Shown here: positions 12,991-19,306 of the stretch, one piece after another | Numbering within the stretch: position 1 is the first letter of the stretch | Layout of the letters: each line of letters opens with the position of its first letter | Source: Verrucomicrobiota bacterium | GTDB lineage: Bacteria; Verrucomicrobiota; Verrucomicrobiia; Opitutales; Opitutaceae | DNA length: 25,177 nucleotides | Assembly: GCA_023443455.1 (NCBI GenBank) | Contig: JAEZUE010000032.1 | Span: 1 to 25,177 of the forward strand | Direction: 5' to 3' | Position numbers and translations under genes: made by a program | The notes under the pieces: generated by a model | The model's input: the letters and a program-made list of their open reading frames with translations, nothing else | The model's database searches: none | What the model was told of the DNA's origin: nothing

Positions 12991-14178
12991 TCAGCGGGTG
13001 GCGAGCAGCGTCTCCAGATGCTGGTGCTCGATGCCGAAGCGTTCCTTCAGGGCCGTGAACTCGGCCCGGGCCTTCGCGGCCGCGGCTTCGTCGGGCTGGT
13101 GGCGGCGCACGGCGGCGAGCATGGTGTTCTTCGGGGTGTGGGTGGCGTCGATGAACTCGAAGACCTTCACCTTGTAGCCGTTGGCCTCGAGCAGCAGCGC
13201 GCGCAGGGAGTCGGTCACCATGTCGGCGAGACGGCCGGCGAAGATCCCGTGGCGGGCGACCGCTTCGAGCTCGGGTGGGGCGGCGAGCTGCGGCCGGATC
13301 TCCTTGTGGCAGCAGGGGGCGACGACGATGAGGGCGGCCCCGGCGCGGATGCCGCGGAGGAGGGCCTCGTCGGTGGCGGTGTCGCAGGCGTGCAGCGCGA
13401 TCAGCACGTCGGTGGCCGGGATGGTGGAGTCGACGATGCGGCCCGACTCGAACTGGAGGCCGTCGCAACCGGCGGCGAGCGCGGCGGCGTTGCACAGCTC
13501 GACCAGTGCCGGGCGGGCCTCGATGCCGGTGACCTCGGCGCGGCGGCCGAGGTTGCGGGTGAAGGCGTGCCAGGCGGCGAAGGTCAGGTAGCCCTTGCCC
13601 GAACCCATGTCGTGGACACGGATCGGGTCGCGGTGGGCCAGGCCCGCCTGTTCGCACAGCGGGAGCAGCAGCTCCACGTAGCGGTTGATCTGGCGGAACT
13701 TGTCGGTGGCGTCGGCACGGATACGGCCGTCCTCGCCGGCGAGTCCGAGCGCGCGCAGCCACGGGGTGTCGGCCGCGGCGAGAGGGTGGTGTTTGGTTCG
13801 GTCGTGCGGGACGGGGGCGGTCGAGACTCCGGCCGATGCCTTGCCGCGGGTCAGGCGTGGTTCGCCCTTCTTGTTGAACTCGAGCTGCCAGAGGGCGCCG
13901 GTCGTGAAGAGGTGCGCGGAGCCGAGCGCGGGGCCGGCGAGCTGCTCGAACACGGCGACGAGGCCGCCGGGCTCGGTGGGTTTGTCGAGGTCGCGTTGGC
14001 GCTCCTTGGTGTGGAGCTGGAGGCGGGCGCCGCGGCCGGTGACGACCCGTTCGCAGGTGACCTTGACGACCGGCTGGCCCGAGCGGGGTTTGCCCAGGAC
14101 CAGGCGCACGAAGGAGCCGTCGGCGAGGGCGGCGAGGAGCTGTTGGCGAAACTGGGCGTGCGGATCGGTGTCGGGCAT
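12991..14178 (-). CDS. SAM-dependent methyltransferase (Methyltransf_32/GSTCD-like)
   Basis: A 395-residue protein. The N-terminal part (1-145) is poorly characterised. The C-terminal Rossmann methyltransferase has motif I VHDMGSGKGYLTF (188-200), VTGIEARPALVELCN (216-230), ALHACDTATDEAL (261-273) and the VAPCCHKE block (286-293) typical of the PF13679-type family. The target is unknown, but this family is often linked to RNA modification, and its neighbours (Rsm22-like gene, tRNA gene) would fit; that link is inference. I chose ATG 14178. The frame stays open to 14373, but that extension runs antisense to nothing useful and straight through the tRNA gene, so it is rejected. Confidence 0.8.
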   Translation of the reverse strand: MPDTDPHAQFRQQLLAALADGSFVRLVLGKPRSGQPVVKVTCERVVTGRGARLQLHTKERQRDLDKPTEPGGLVAVFEQLAGPALGSAHLFTTGALWQLEFNKKGEPRLTRGKASAGVSTAPVPHDRTKHHPLAAADTPWLRALGLAGEDGRIRADATDKFRQINRYVELLLPLCEQAGLAHRDPIRVHDMGSGKGYLTFAAWHAFTRNLGRRAEVTGIEARPALVELCNAAALAAGCDGLQFESGRIVDSTIPATDVLIALHACDTATDEALLRGIRAGAALIVVAPCCHKEIRPQLAAPPELEAVARHGIFAGRLADMVTDSLRALLLEANGYKVKVFEFIDATHTPKNTMLAAVRRHQPDEAAAAKARAEFTALKERFGIEHQHLETLLATR

Positions 14179-14251
14179 CGCGCCGAGGTGAACGCAACGC
14201 GGCGCCGCTGGCAACAGTGGGGCGCGACAGGTTCCGCCGGGGCCCGGGCGC

Positions 14252-14280
14252 AAAAAAACGCCGGATCGGGGGATCGCGGC
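14252..14280 (-). terminator. Intrinsic terminator of tRNA-Gly
   Basis: Read on the minus strand, GCCG-C-GATC, a CCCC loop, then GATCCGGC form an 8-bp stem with one bulged C (14261-14280). One base later comes a run of seven T (14258-14252). It begins 13 nt after the encoded CCA end of the tRNA, a textbook position. It also separates the tRNA transcript from the methyltransferase gene downstream. Confidence 0.75.
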
Positions 14281-14292
14281 GGTGGTCGACCT

Positions 14293-14366
14293 TGGTGCGG
14301 GCAGAGGGAATCGAACCCTCCTCTCAAGCTTGGGAAGCTCGCATACTACCGATGTACTATGCCCGC
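14293..14366 (-). tRNA. tRNA-Gly (anticodon CCC)
   Basis: The minus strand folds as a complete cloverleaf with the CCA end encoded. The acceptor is GCGGGCA/TGCCCGC; the D arm is GTAC-loop-GTAT; the anticodon stem is CGAGC/GCTTG with loop TTCCCAA, giving anticodon CCC. A 4-nt variable region follows, then T arm GAGGG-TTCGATT-CCCTC, discriminator A and CCA (74 nt in all). It reads GGG codons. A terminator follows at once, and a weak promoter can be proposed upstream. Confidence 0.93.
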
Positions 14367-14384
14367 GGACCAAAGAACGACGCG

Positions 14385-14414
14385 ATGTTTGTCCACCGTG
14401 CCGCGCGTTGACAA
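14385..14414 (-). promoter_or_regulatory. Possible promoter of tRNA-Gly
   Basis: On the minus strand TTGTCA (14414-14409) is a good -35 match. AAACAT (14390-14385), 18 nt further on, is a poor -10 match. The spacing to the tRNA 5' end (14366) is reasonable at about 19 nt. The same bases contain TTGACA on the plus strand, but no -10 lies at the right distance there. Confidence 0.3.
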
Positions 14415-14582
14415 GTGCACAGTTGCGCGACGCGCAAATCGGCCTGCCGGGCCCTCGGAGGCGGGCGGGGTCAAGCGCTTGTCCGTTGGACTCCGGGGTG
14501 TGGCGTGGAGGTCCGGATCGCCCACGGCTTCGACGCCCGGTGGCCGGTCGCCGCCAATTTTGCGCCGACCAACAGGTGCGTG

Positions 14583-14759
14583 ATGGACAAGATCGAACCC
14601 GAGTCCGAGGAGCCGAACTCCCGCCTCGACAACCCCCGGGGCGGGGGTAGCGTGGCGGCCTTCGTCGTTTCCATGGCCACCCGTCACGTCAGTGCCCGTT
14701 CGATTCTCGGCTCGATTATTATTCGTTGCCGCCGGCCCGGGCATGGAAACGGCGCGTGA
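14583..14759 (+). CDS. Putative isoleucine-rich leader peptide of cimA
   Basis: A short ORF just before a terminator and cimA. Its end is the informative part: codons 14700-14723 read Ser-Ile-Leu-Gly-Ser-Ile-Ile-Ile, with ATT at 14703, 14715, 14718 and 14721. The stop TGA is at 14757-14759. Consecutive codons for the end product are the mark of leader-peptide attenuation, and cimA catalyses the first step of the citramalate route to isoleucine. The start is uncertain. ATG 14583 has AGGTG 4 nt upstream and gives 58 residues; GTG 14652 has GGGGG a few bases upstream and gives 35; ATG 14673 gives 28. All share the Ile region. Leucine and valine codons (CTC; GTC, GTT) are also present, so branched-chain response is possible. 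Confidence 0.5.
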   Translation: MDKIEPESEEPNSRLDNPRGGGSVAAFVVSMATRHVSARSILGSIIIRCRRPGHGNGA

Positions 14760-14816
14760 CATCCCACGCACTTCCGTTTTTCAAAACCCCCGGGCCGCAA
14801 TGCCCGGGGTTTTTTT
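14733..14816 (+). promoter_or_regulatory. Transcription attenuator of cimA (antiterminator and terminator)
   Basis: CGGCCCGGG (14733-14741), 9 nt after the last Ile codon of the leader, is exactly complementary to CCCGGGCCG (14789-14797). That segment overlaps the 5' arm of the terminator hairpin CCCCGGGC (14788-14795)/GCCCGGGG (14802-14809), which has seven T after it (14810-14816). The two pairings exclude each other. A further pairing, TGCCCG (14693-14698) with CGGGCA (14738-14743), could sequester the antiterminator when the ribosome does not stall. A ribosome waiting at the Ile codons would cover the first of these arms and favour antitermination. This is inferred from base pairing, not shown by experiment. 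Confidence 0.6.
14783..14816 (+). terminator. Strong intrinsic terminator 22 nt before cimA
   Basis: An 8-bp all-G/C stem (CCCCGGGC/GCCCGGGG) with loop CGCAAT is followed by seven T and flanked upstream by AAAA, which extends the stem into the U tract. No complete gene ends just upstream apart from the leader ORF. A terminator directly before a start codon is best explained as the regulatory terminator of the cimA leader. Confidence 0.85.
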
Positions 14817-14837
14817 GTCGCCCAACCCTCCGATCCC

Positions 14838-16429
14838 ATGAGCTCCAATCGCATCTTCATCTACGACACCACCCTCCGCGACGGCACGCAGGGCGAAGGC
14901 ATCTCCTTCTCCGTGGCCGACAAGCTGCGCATTGCGGAGAAACTCGATCATTTCGGTGTCGACTACATCGAGGGCGGCTGGCGGGCTCGAACCCGCGCGA
15001 CATGGCGTTTTTCCAGGAGGTGAAACATCTCAAGCTGCGCCATGCGAAGATCGCCGCCTTCGGCTCCACGCGCCGCGCCGGCATCGCCGCCTCCGAGGAC
15101 CCGCAGCTCAAGCTCCTGCTCGACGCCGCGACCCCCGTCGTGACCATCTTCGGCAAGAGCTGGCTGCTGCACGTCACCGAGATCCTGCGCACCACGCCGG
15201 AGGAGAATTTGGCCATGATCGAGGAGTCGGTGCGCTTCCTGCGCGAGGCCGGCCGCGAGGTCATCTACGACGCCGAGCACTTCTTCGACGGCTATAAGGA
15301 CAATCCTGAATACGCGATTCGGACCCTCGAGGCGGCGGCGCGCGGCGGGGCCGTCAACCTCTCCCTCTGCGACACCAACGGCGGCACGATGGTCGACGAG
15401 GTGCGGGCGATCGTGTCGACCGTCGTGGCGAAGTTCGGCCCCGGCAAGGTCGGCATGCATTGCCACAACGATTGCGGGCTCGGCGTCGCCGTCTCGCTGG
15501 TCGGCATCCAGTCCGGCGCGGTCCTCGTGCAGGGCACGGCCAACGGCTTCGGCGAACGCACGGGCAACGCGAACCTGATCACCATCGTCCCGAACCTGCT
15601 GCTTAAGCTCGGCTACGATGCCGCCTGCCGCCCGCAGCTGGCGAACCTGCGCCAGCTCTCGCTCTTCGTCGACGAGTTGGCCAACCGCATCCCGAGCATC
15701 CACGCGCCGTTCGTCGGCGCGTCGGCCTTCGCCCACAAGGGCGGGGTGCACGCCAACGCCGCGCACAAGGTCGCCCGCAGCTACGAGCACATCGACCCGG
15801 CGCTGGTCGGCAACAAGCAGCGCGTGCTCATCTCCGACATGTCGGGCCGCAGCAGCGTGGTCATGAAGGCGCGCGAGCTGGGCGTCGAGCTCGAGGCCGG
15901 TTCGCCCGCGTTGAAGGACCTCATCGACGAGATCAAGAATCTCGAATATCAGGGTTACGAGTACGAGGCGGCCGACGCCTCCTTCCAGCTCCTCATCGCG
16001 AAGGCGCTCGAGAAGCACCGCGAATTCTTCGGCTTCGAGGGCTACCGCGTGATCGTCGAACGCCGCGGGCCCAACGAGCCGGTGGTGTCGGAGGCGACGG
16101 TGAAGTTGCGCGTGAACGGCGAGATCCGGCACACCGTGGCCGAGTCCAACGGCCCGATCGGCGCGCTCGACAACGCGTTGCGCCTCGCGCTCGAGCCGCT
16201 CTTCCCGCAGCTCAAGGAAGTCCTGCTGCGCGACTACAAGGTCCGCATCCTCGAGAGCCAACAGGGTGCCGGCGCCCGCGTGCGCGTGCTGGTGGAGACG
16301 GCGGACGGCGACGAGCTCTACGGCACGGTCGGTGCGGGCGAGAACATCATCGAGGCCTCGTGGCAGGCGTTGAAGGACGCGCTCGAGTTCAAGCTCCTCA
16401 GCGACGAGCACCGCGCGGCGAAGCTCTGA
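14838..16429 (+). pseudogene. cimA: (R)-citramalate synthase with a one-base deletion at codon 49
   Basis: Condenses pyruvate with acetyl-CoA to citramalate, the first step of threonine-independent isoleucine synthesis. The 530-residue product would have the DRE-TIM-metallolyase start IYDTTLRDGTQGEG, GMHCHNDCGLG, NGFGERTGNAN, HKGGVHANAAHK and a C-terminal LeuA-type regulatory domain (about 395-525). IEGGW...GSNPRD is the citramalate synthase pattern rather than isopropylmalate synthase. The frame breaks after TGG 14979-14981: only CG remains where CCG (Pro of GGWPGSNPRD) is expected. Frame 1 then stops at 15023, and the rest continues in the next frame to 16429. With one C restored the gene is full length and intact, so this is either a very recent mutation or a sequence error in a G/C run. 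No Shine-Dalgarno is visible at ATG 14838. Confidence 0.85.
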
Positions 16430-16432
16430 GCC

Positions 16433-16564
16433 AAGCATTCGGTCGAGTGACGAGTGACGGGCTTCGAGGGGCCGACGGCGGAGGAGATCGGGCGAAACAC
16501 TCGTGCTGGAAGCTCGCCACCGATGCTTTGACGCTCGTCCCTCGACGCTCGCCTCTCGACAGCA
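16433..16564 (-). repeat. Dispersed intergenic repeat, copy A
   Basis: About 132 nt, starting 3 nt after the cimA stop. The 22 nt at 16433-16454 are identical (as reverse complement) to 18431-18452 in copy B. The 22 nt at 16543-16564 are identical (as reverse complement) to 22849-22870 in copy C. The ends are rich in CGACGCTCG and CACTCGTCACTCG-like runs. The middle differs between copies, so the ends define the element. Confidence 0.6.
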
Positions 16565-16786
16565 CCATCCCGTTGATCCAATCGCGCTCCGTCGGCCGAC
16601 GTGGGTCGCGGCCCCGGCGTTCGTCGGTTGGCGGGAAGTGCATCGCCGGCCGTGCGGTGTGTACGTGAATCCGCAGCTGGGCGACAGGGGCGTCCGGCCG
16701 CGCCCGGCGGCACCGCGCATCGGGGACTTCCGCTCCGAGTTGGGGCCCGGCGGCACGGCCGTGGCTCGGGGTCGTCCCTCCGCGCG

Positions 16787-16817
16787 GCGGCAAAACTTTC
16801 TGCAACCTTTTTGCCGC
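16787..16817. promoter_or_regulatory. 9-bp inverted repeat upstream of the DUF4097-like gene
   Basis: GCGGCAAAA and TTTTGCCGC are perfect complements separated by 13 nt and end 18 nt before ATG 16835. As DNA this could be an operator; as RNA it could be a 5'-leader hairpin that limits translation. No regulator is known. Confidence 0.35.
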
Positions 16818-16834
16818 GCCGGGGTGTTGTCGGC

Positions 16835-17452
16835 ATGCGCCCTCTTCTCTGGTTTCCGTTCTCCGTGGTTTTGTTCTCTGCTGTCGGTGTGCTCCGCGTC
16901 TCGGCCGGCATCGAGCGTAGTCTCGACAAAACGTTCGACGTGGCTCCCGGTTCGATCGTGAAGGTCGAGGTGAGCGGTGCGGCAATTCGCACCACGGTCG
17001 GCCCTGCGGGCTCCGCCCGCGTCGTGCTCAAGGAGAAGTTCCGGACCGACGACCCGGCCGAGGCCGACCGCCTGCTCGAACGCTACGACATCCTCTGCGA
17101 GCAGCAGGGGGAGGAAGTTAAGCTCGTGGTGCGGGTGAAGCGCGGCTCCTTGTTCGCTTGGCGGGGAAACAGAGGGGTGGCGTTTGCGCCCGAAATCACC
17201 GTGCCGGCCGACGTGCGGCTCGACCTCGACACCTCGGGCGGTTCGATCCGGGTCGGGGTCGATCCCGCGGCGAAACTCGACATCGAGGCCGACACCAGCG
17301 GCGGGCGGGTGCAGGTCGACGGATTTGCGGATTTCGTGGCGACGAAGAAGACCCGTACCCATGTGTCTGGTACTCTGAACGGCGGTGGCGGGCGCCTGCG
17401 CGCCGACACTTCCGGCGGCAGCATCCGCATCGGTGCGGCGGACCGGAAGTAG
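16835..17452 (+). CDS. Exported DUF4097-like (beta-helix/adhesin-like) protein
   Basis: A 205-residue protein with a signal peptide (1-24, MRPLLWFPFSVVLFSAVGVL...SA|G). The body is a run of beta repeats built around DTSGG: LDTSGGSIRV (131-140), ADTSGGRVQV (152-161), VSGTLNGGGGRLRA (177-190) and ADTSGGSIRIG (190-200). This matches the DUF4097 family, whose members form right-handed beta-helix stacks and have no agreed function. The protein is short and ends soon after the last repeat (AADRK), so it may be a reduced member. It stands alone, with no sigma factor or PspC-type partner next to it as some DUF4097 genes have. Confidence 0.7.
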   Translation: MRPLLWFPFSVVLFSAVGVLRVSAGIERSLDKTFDVAPGSIVKVEVSGAAIRTTVGPAGSARVVLKEKFRTDDPAEADRLLERYDILCEQQGEEVKLVVRVKRGSLFAWRGNRGVAFAPEITVPADVRLDLDTSGGSIRVGVDPAAKLDIEADTSGGRVQVDGFADFVATKKTRTHVSGTLNGGGGRLRADTSGGSIRIGAADRK

Positions 17453-17580
17453 TGTCTCGCCCCCGGCCTGTCGGGCCGCGGTCCGATGCACGCGGTGCCC
17501 GCGCTACTCGCCCGAACTTCGGCGGCCAGTCGGGGTTCTTCTCCGTGGTGCCCCGCGCCGTGGTTGGCTCCCGGGGCGCA

Positions 17581-17604
17581 GCGAAGGCCCCCGGCGGCCT
17601 TCGC
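17581..17604. terminator. Possible shared hairpin between convergent genes (no U tract)
   Basis: GCGAAGGCC (17581-17589) and GGCCTTCGC (17596-17604) form a perfect 9-bp stem with loop CCCGGC, in the 182-nt gap between convergent stop codons. It lacks T runs on both sides. Position suggests a bidirectional 3'-end structure. Confidence 0.4.
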
Positions 17605-17634
17605 CGCTGCAACCGTCGGGCGATCGCGCGCTGC

Positions 17635-18132
17635 TCAAAGGGGCGCGGACGAAACTGTCAGGCCACTCATCGAGTAGGTGAAATAGACGCCGGACCCGTC
17701 GTCCAGCAGGTCCATGACGGTCTCCAGCGTCGTGTTGTTCGCGGTCATTTTCAGCACCGTGACCGAGTCGTCCACGTCCGTGAAGGTCACCGGCATCCTG
17801 GGGAGCAACTCCTTCAACACATCCTTGAGTTTCTTCCCGGTATAGTCGCCCGAAACCTTGGCGTCCGGATCGACGCCCTGCTGCTTGAGCAGCGTGTAGT
17901 AGCAGATCGCCGATTCGAGCGCGGCGATCTTCTCGTCGATCGGCATCGGTTCGGAGAACAAACCTTTCTTCACGGTGACCAGCGCCACCTCTTGCCTCAT
18001 GCCGCCCGACGTGGAGGAACCGTTCTCCTCGAGCTGAACCTCCGCTTTGCAGTCGTCGCTGATGACTACCTTGGTCCCCGCAAACGCGGAGGCCGCCACG
18101 ATCAAGGACAGGAACAGGATAGGCGATTTCAT
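17635..18132 (-). CDS. Small exported protein with an STN/secretin-N0-like C-terminal domain
   Basis: A 165-residue protein with a signal peptide (1-18, MKSPILFLSLIVAASAFA|G). The middle part (60-95) is helical and unassigned. Residues 96-162 (DYTGKKLKDVLKELLPRMPVTFTDVD...LETVMDLLDDGSGVYFTYSMSGLTVSS) have the alternating helix-strand pattern of STN/N0 domains of secretins and TonB receptors, where a short domain precedes a membrane channel. Here the domain is at the C terminus of a small protein with no channel, so it would be a free periplasmic module. The match is by pattern only. No Shine-Dalgarno is seen at ATG 18132. Codon use is somewhat more A/T-rich than its neighbours. Confidence 0.6.
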   Translation of the reverse strand: MKSPILFLSLIVAASAFAGTKVVISDDCKAEVQLEENGSSTSGGMRQEVALVTVKKGLFSEPMPIDEKIAALESAICYYTLLKQQGVDPDAKVSGDYTGKKLKDVLKELLPRMPVTFTDVDDSVTVLKMTANNTTLETVMDLLDDGSGVYFTYSMSGLTVSSAPL

Positions 18133-18265
18133 GGTGTTTGGGTTGTCCAGATGCGGTGGCAGGCAAGCACAACGTCGTATCCAGATCAATGCGCATCGCC
18201 GCTCCGGCGGCTGGCACGCAGTCCGCGTAGGTCCCGGGCTATGCCGCGACGATGCAGCCCCCACC

Positions 18266-18281
18266 GCAAAACGCGTTTTGC
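18266..18281. repeat. Perfect 16-bp palindrome
   Basis: GCAAAACGCGTTTTGC is a perfect DNA palindrome 134 nt upstream of the STN-like gene start on the minus strand. A perfect, A/T-flanked, twofold-symmetric site in G/C-rich DNA suggests a dimeric regulator-binding site. No regulator gene is near. Confidence 0.4.
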
Positions 18282-18306
18282 CCCGGACGGAAAGAAACAG
18301 GGCAGG

Positions 18307-18452
18307 TGCTGTTTCCTAGGAGACGAGAGTCGAGCGTCGAGTGGCGAGCGCCAATCCAATCATGCACAAGGCGATTGTCCGAGGGGGCTCTCGATCTGCC
18401 TCCGAAACTCCGCCCCCTCGACGCTCGTCCCTCGTCACTCGACCGAATGCTT
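18307..18452 (+). repeat. Dispersed intergenic repeat, copy B
   Basis: About 146 nt. The right end (18431-18452) is the reverse complement of the left end of copy A. The left end (GTCGAGCGTCGAG-type sequence near 18329-18350) resembles the right end of copy A. It is inverted relative to A, and its right end supplies the last five codons and stop of the DUF3795 gene (Lys-His-Ser-Val-Glu-stop). The middle contains CGATCTGCCTCCG-type sequence, similar to that in copy A. Confidence 0.6.
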
Positions 18453-18935
18453 ACGGCTGAGGCGCGCCTGCATCTGGAGCACCGACTTGTGGAAGTCCGG
18501 GAAACGCTCCCAGAGCGCCTTGTCGCAGGCGGCGAGTTGCCCGCACTCGATGCAGCAGTCGAAGCCCCGCTCCCTCGTGCACGGGCGTACCGGGCAGTTC
18601 GCGACGGCGACGCCGGGCTCCGGCTCGCCGGTCTTGCAGCCGTGGCAGAACACCTGGTCGGGATCGAAGGCGAGGCCGTAGCGCTCCTCGATGTGCCAGA
18701 GCTCGAAGGCCTTGCGCTTGGTCTCGCTGTCGCCGGATTGGCCGGCGAGCTTCATGGGGCAATCGGGTGGGCAGGTGTGGCCGCAGTAGTTGAGTTTCTT
18801 CGGGTCGGGCAGCGGCGCGGTGCGGTTTTCCTCCGCGTGGAGCCGGGCGATCGGGCAAAGGCAGGCGAGGCCGGCGAAGGTGCCGAGGCGCAGGAAGTCG
18901 CGCCGGGAAGGCTGGGGCGGGGTACGGTTCTGCAT
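18435..18935 (-). CDS. Tat-exported cysteine-rich DUF3795 protein
   Basis: A 166-residue protein with a twin-arginine signal (SRRDFLRLG, 10-18; hydrophobic core AGLACLCPIA; cleavage near LHA|E). The mature part has 11 cysteines: C51, C55, C59 (YCGHTCPPDCP), C97/C100 (FCHGC), C114/C119 (NCPVRPC), C127/C128/C131 (DCCIEC) and C137. This is the layout of DUF3795, where such Cys clusters are thought to bind metal or iron-sulphur. Tat export implies folding with a cofactor before transport, which fits. The function is unknown. The stop codon and last five residues come from repeat copy B, so the original C terminus may have been replaced. Confidence 0.75.
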   Translation of the reverse strand: MQNRTPPQPSRRDFLRLGTFAGLACLCPIARLHAEENRTAPLPDPKKLNYCGHTCPPDCPMKLAGQSGDSETKRKAFELWHIEERYGLAFDPDQVFCHGCKTGEPEPGVAVANCPVRPCTRERGFDCCIECGQLAACDKALWERFPDFHKSVLQMQARLSRKHSVE

Positions 18936-19306
18936 GGGTACGGGAGGGGTGTATTGATGATGCTAATCCCGGCACGGCAAAGAGTCCGCCAGCAAAATGC
19001 TGCGATTGCCGGCCTGGCGGGCCAACCGACCGCGGCGATGGTCGGACCTCGAGCTGGCGGAGGGCGCCGGTCTCGATCCGGCCCGGCTCGCCGAGGCTCG
19101 CGCTTTCGCCGTGGTGCGCGACCGCGAGGGCCCGCGCGTATCCATCACCACCGCCTCGCCGGGTCCGCGCACCAGCTCCGAAGCGGGTACGGACGGCGGG
19201 TGAACGGAGAGCCCCAGCTCCCGCCATCCACCCGTTGTCCGATTCCGCCCCGCTTCCTGCACTTGCCCGCGCCCCGACCTTGTGTTCCCGTCGCCGTCCC
19301 TCCCAC
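18936..19306. other. Intergenic region without a recognisable gene
   Basis: This 371-nt gap lies between the divergent DUF3795 gene and the EEP gene. A 68-codon plus-strand ORF at 18997-19203 lacks known motifs and a ribosome-binding site; I do not support it as a gene. Promoters for both flanking genes should be here. I could not identify convincing -35/-10 pairs. Confidence 0.5.

Larger units (their letters stand above)
16430..16834. other. Intergenic region carrying repeat copy A
   Basis: This 405-nt gap follows cimA. Its first third is a dispersed repeat (16433-16564). The remainder has no gene I can support, and short open frames here lack family features. Near its right end is the inverted repeat GCGGCAAAA (16787-16795)/TTTTGCCGC (16809-16817), 18 nt before the next start codon. 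Confidence 0.5.

Noticed and set aside
14179..14373. N-terminal extension of the methyltransferase up to 14373
   Set aside because: The extension would be translated from the tRNA-Gly gene and through a strong terminator; ATG 14178 is the credible start.
14408..14436. Plus-strand TTGACA at 14408 as the promoter of the cimA leader
   Set aside because: No -10-like sequence at 16-19 nt spacing; the bases at that distance are G/C-rich. The promoter remains unidentified.
12775..14583. Plus-strand open frame of 602 codons opposite the second methyltransferase
   Set aside because: It runs over the tRNA gene and its terminator and mirrors the methyltransferase codons; no recognisable domain.
14660..14837. 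T-box riboswitch or other metabolite riboswitch before cimA
   Set aside because: I saw no T-box sequence (TGGN-type specifier or conserved T-box core); the Ile codon run fits leader-peptide attenuation better.
14963..17491. Minus-strand open frame of 842 codons across cimA
   Set aside because: It is antisense to clear cimA coding sequence with conserved motifs, and its predicted protein is Arg/Ala/His-rich without domains.
18997..19203. 68-codon plus-strand ORF between the DUF3795 and EEP genes
   Set aside because: No ribosome-binding site, no motif, and composition like random G/C-rich DNA.
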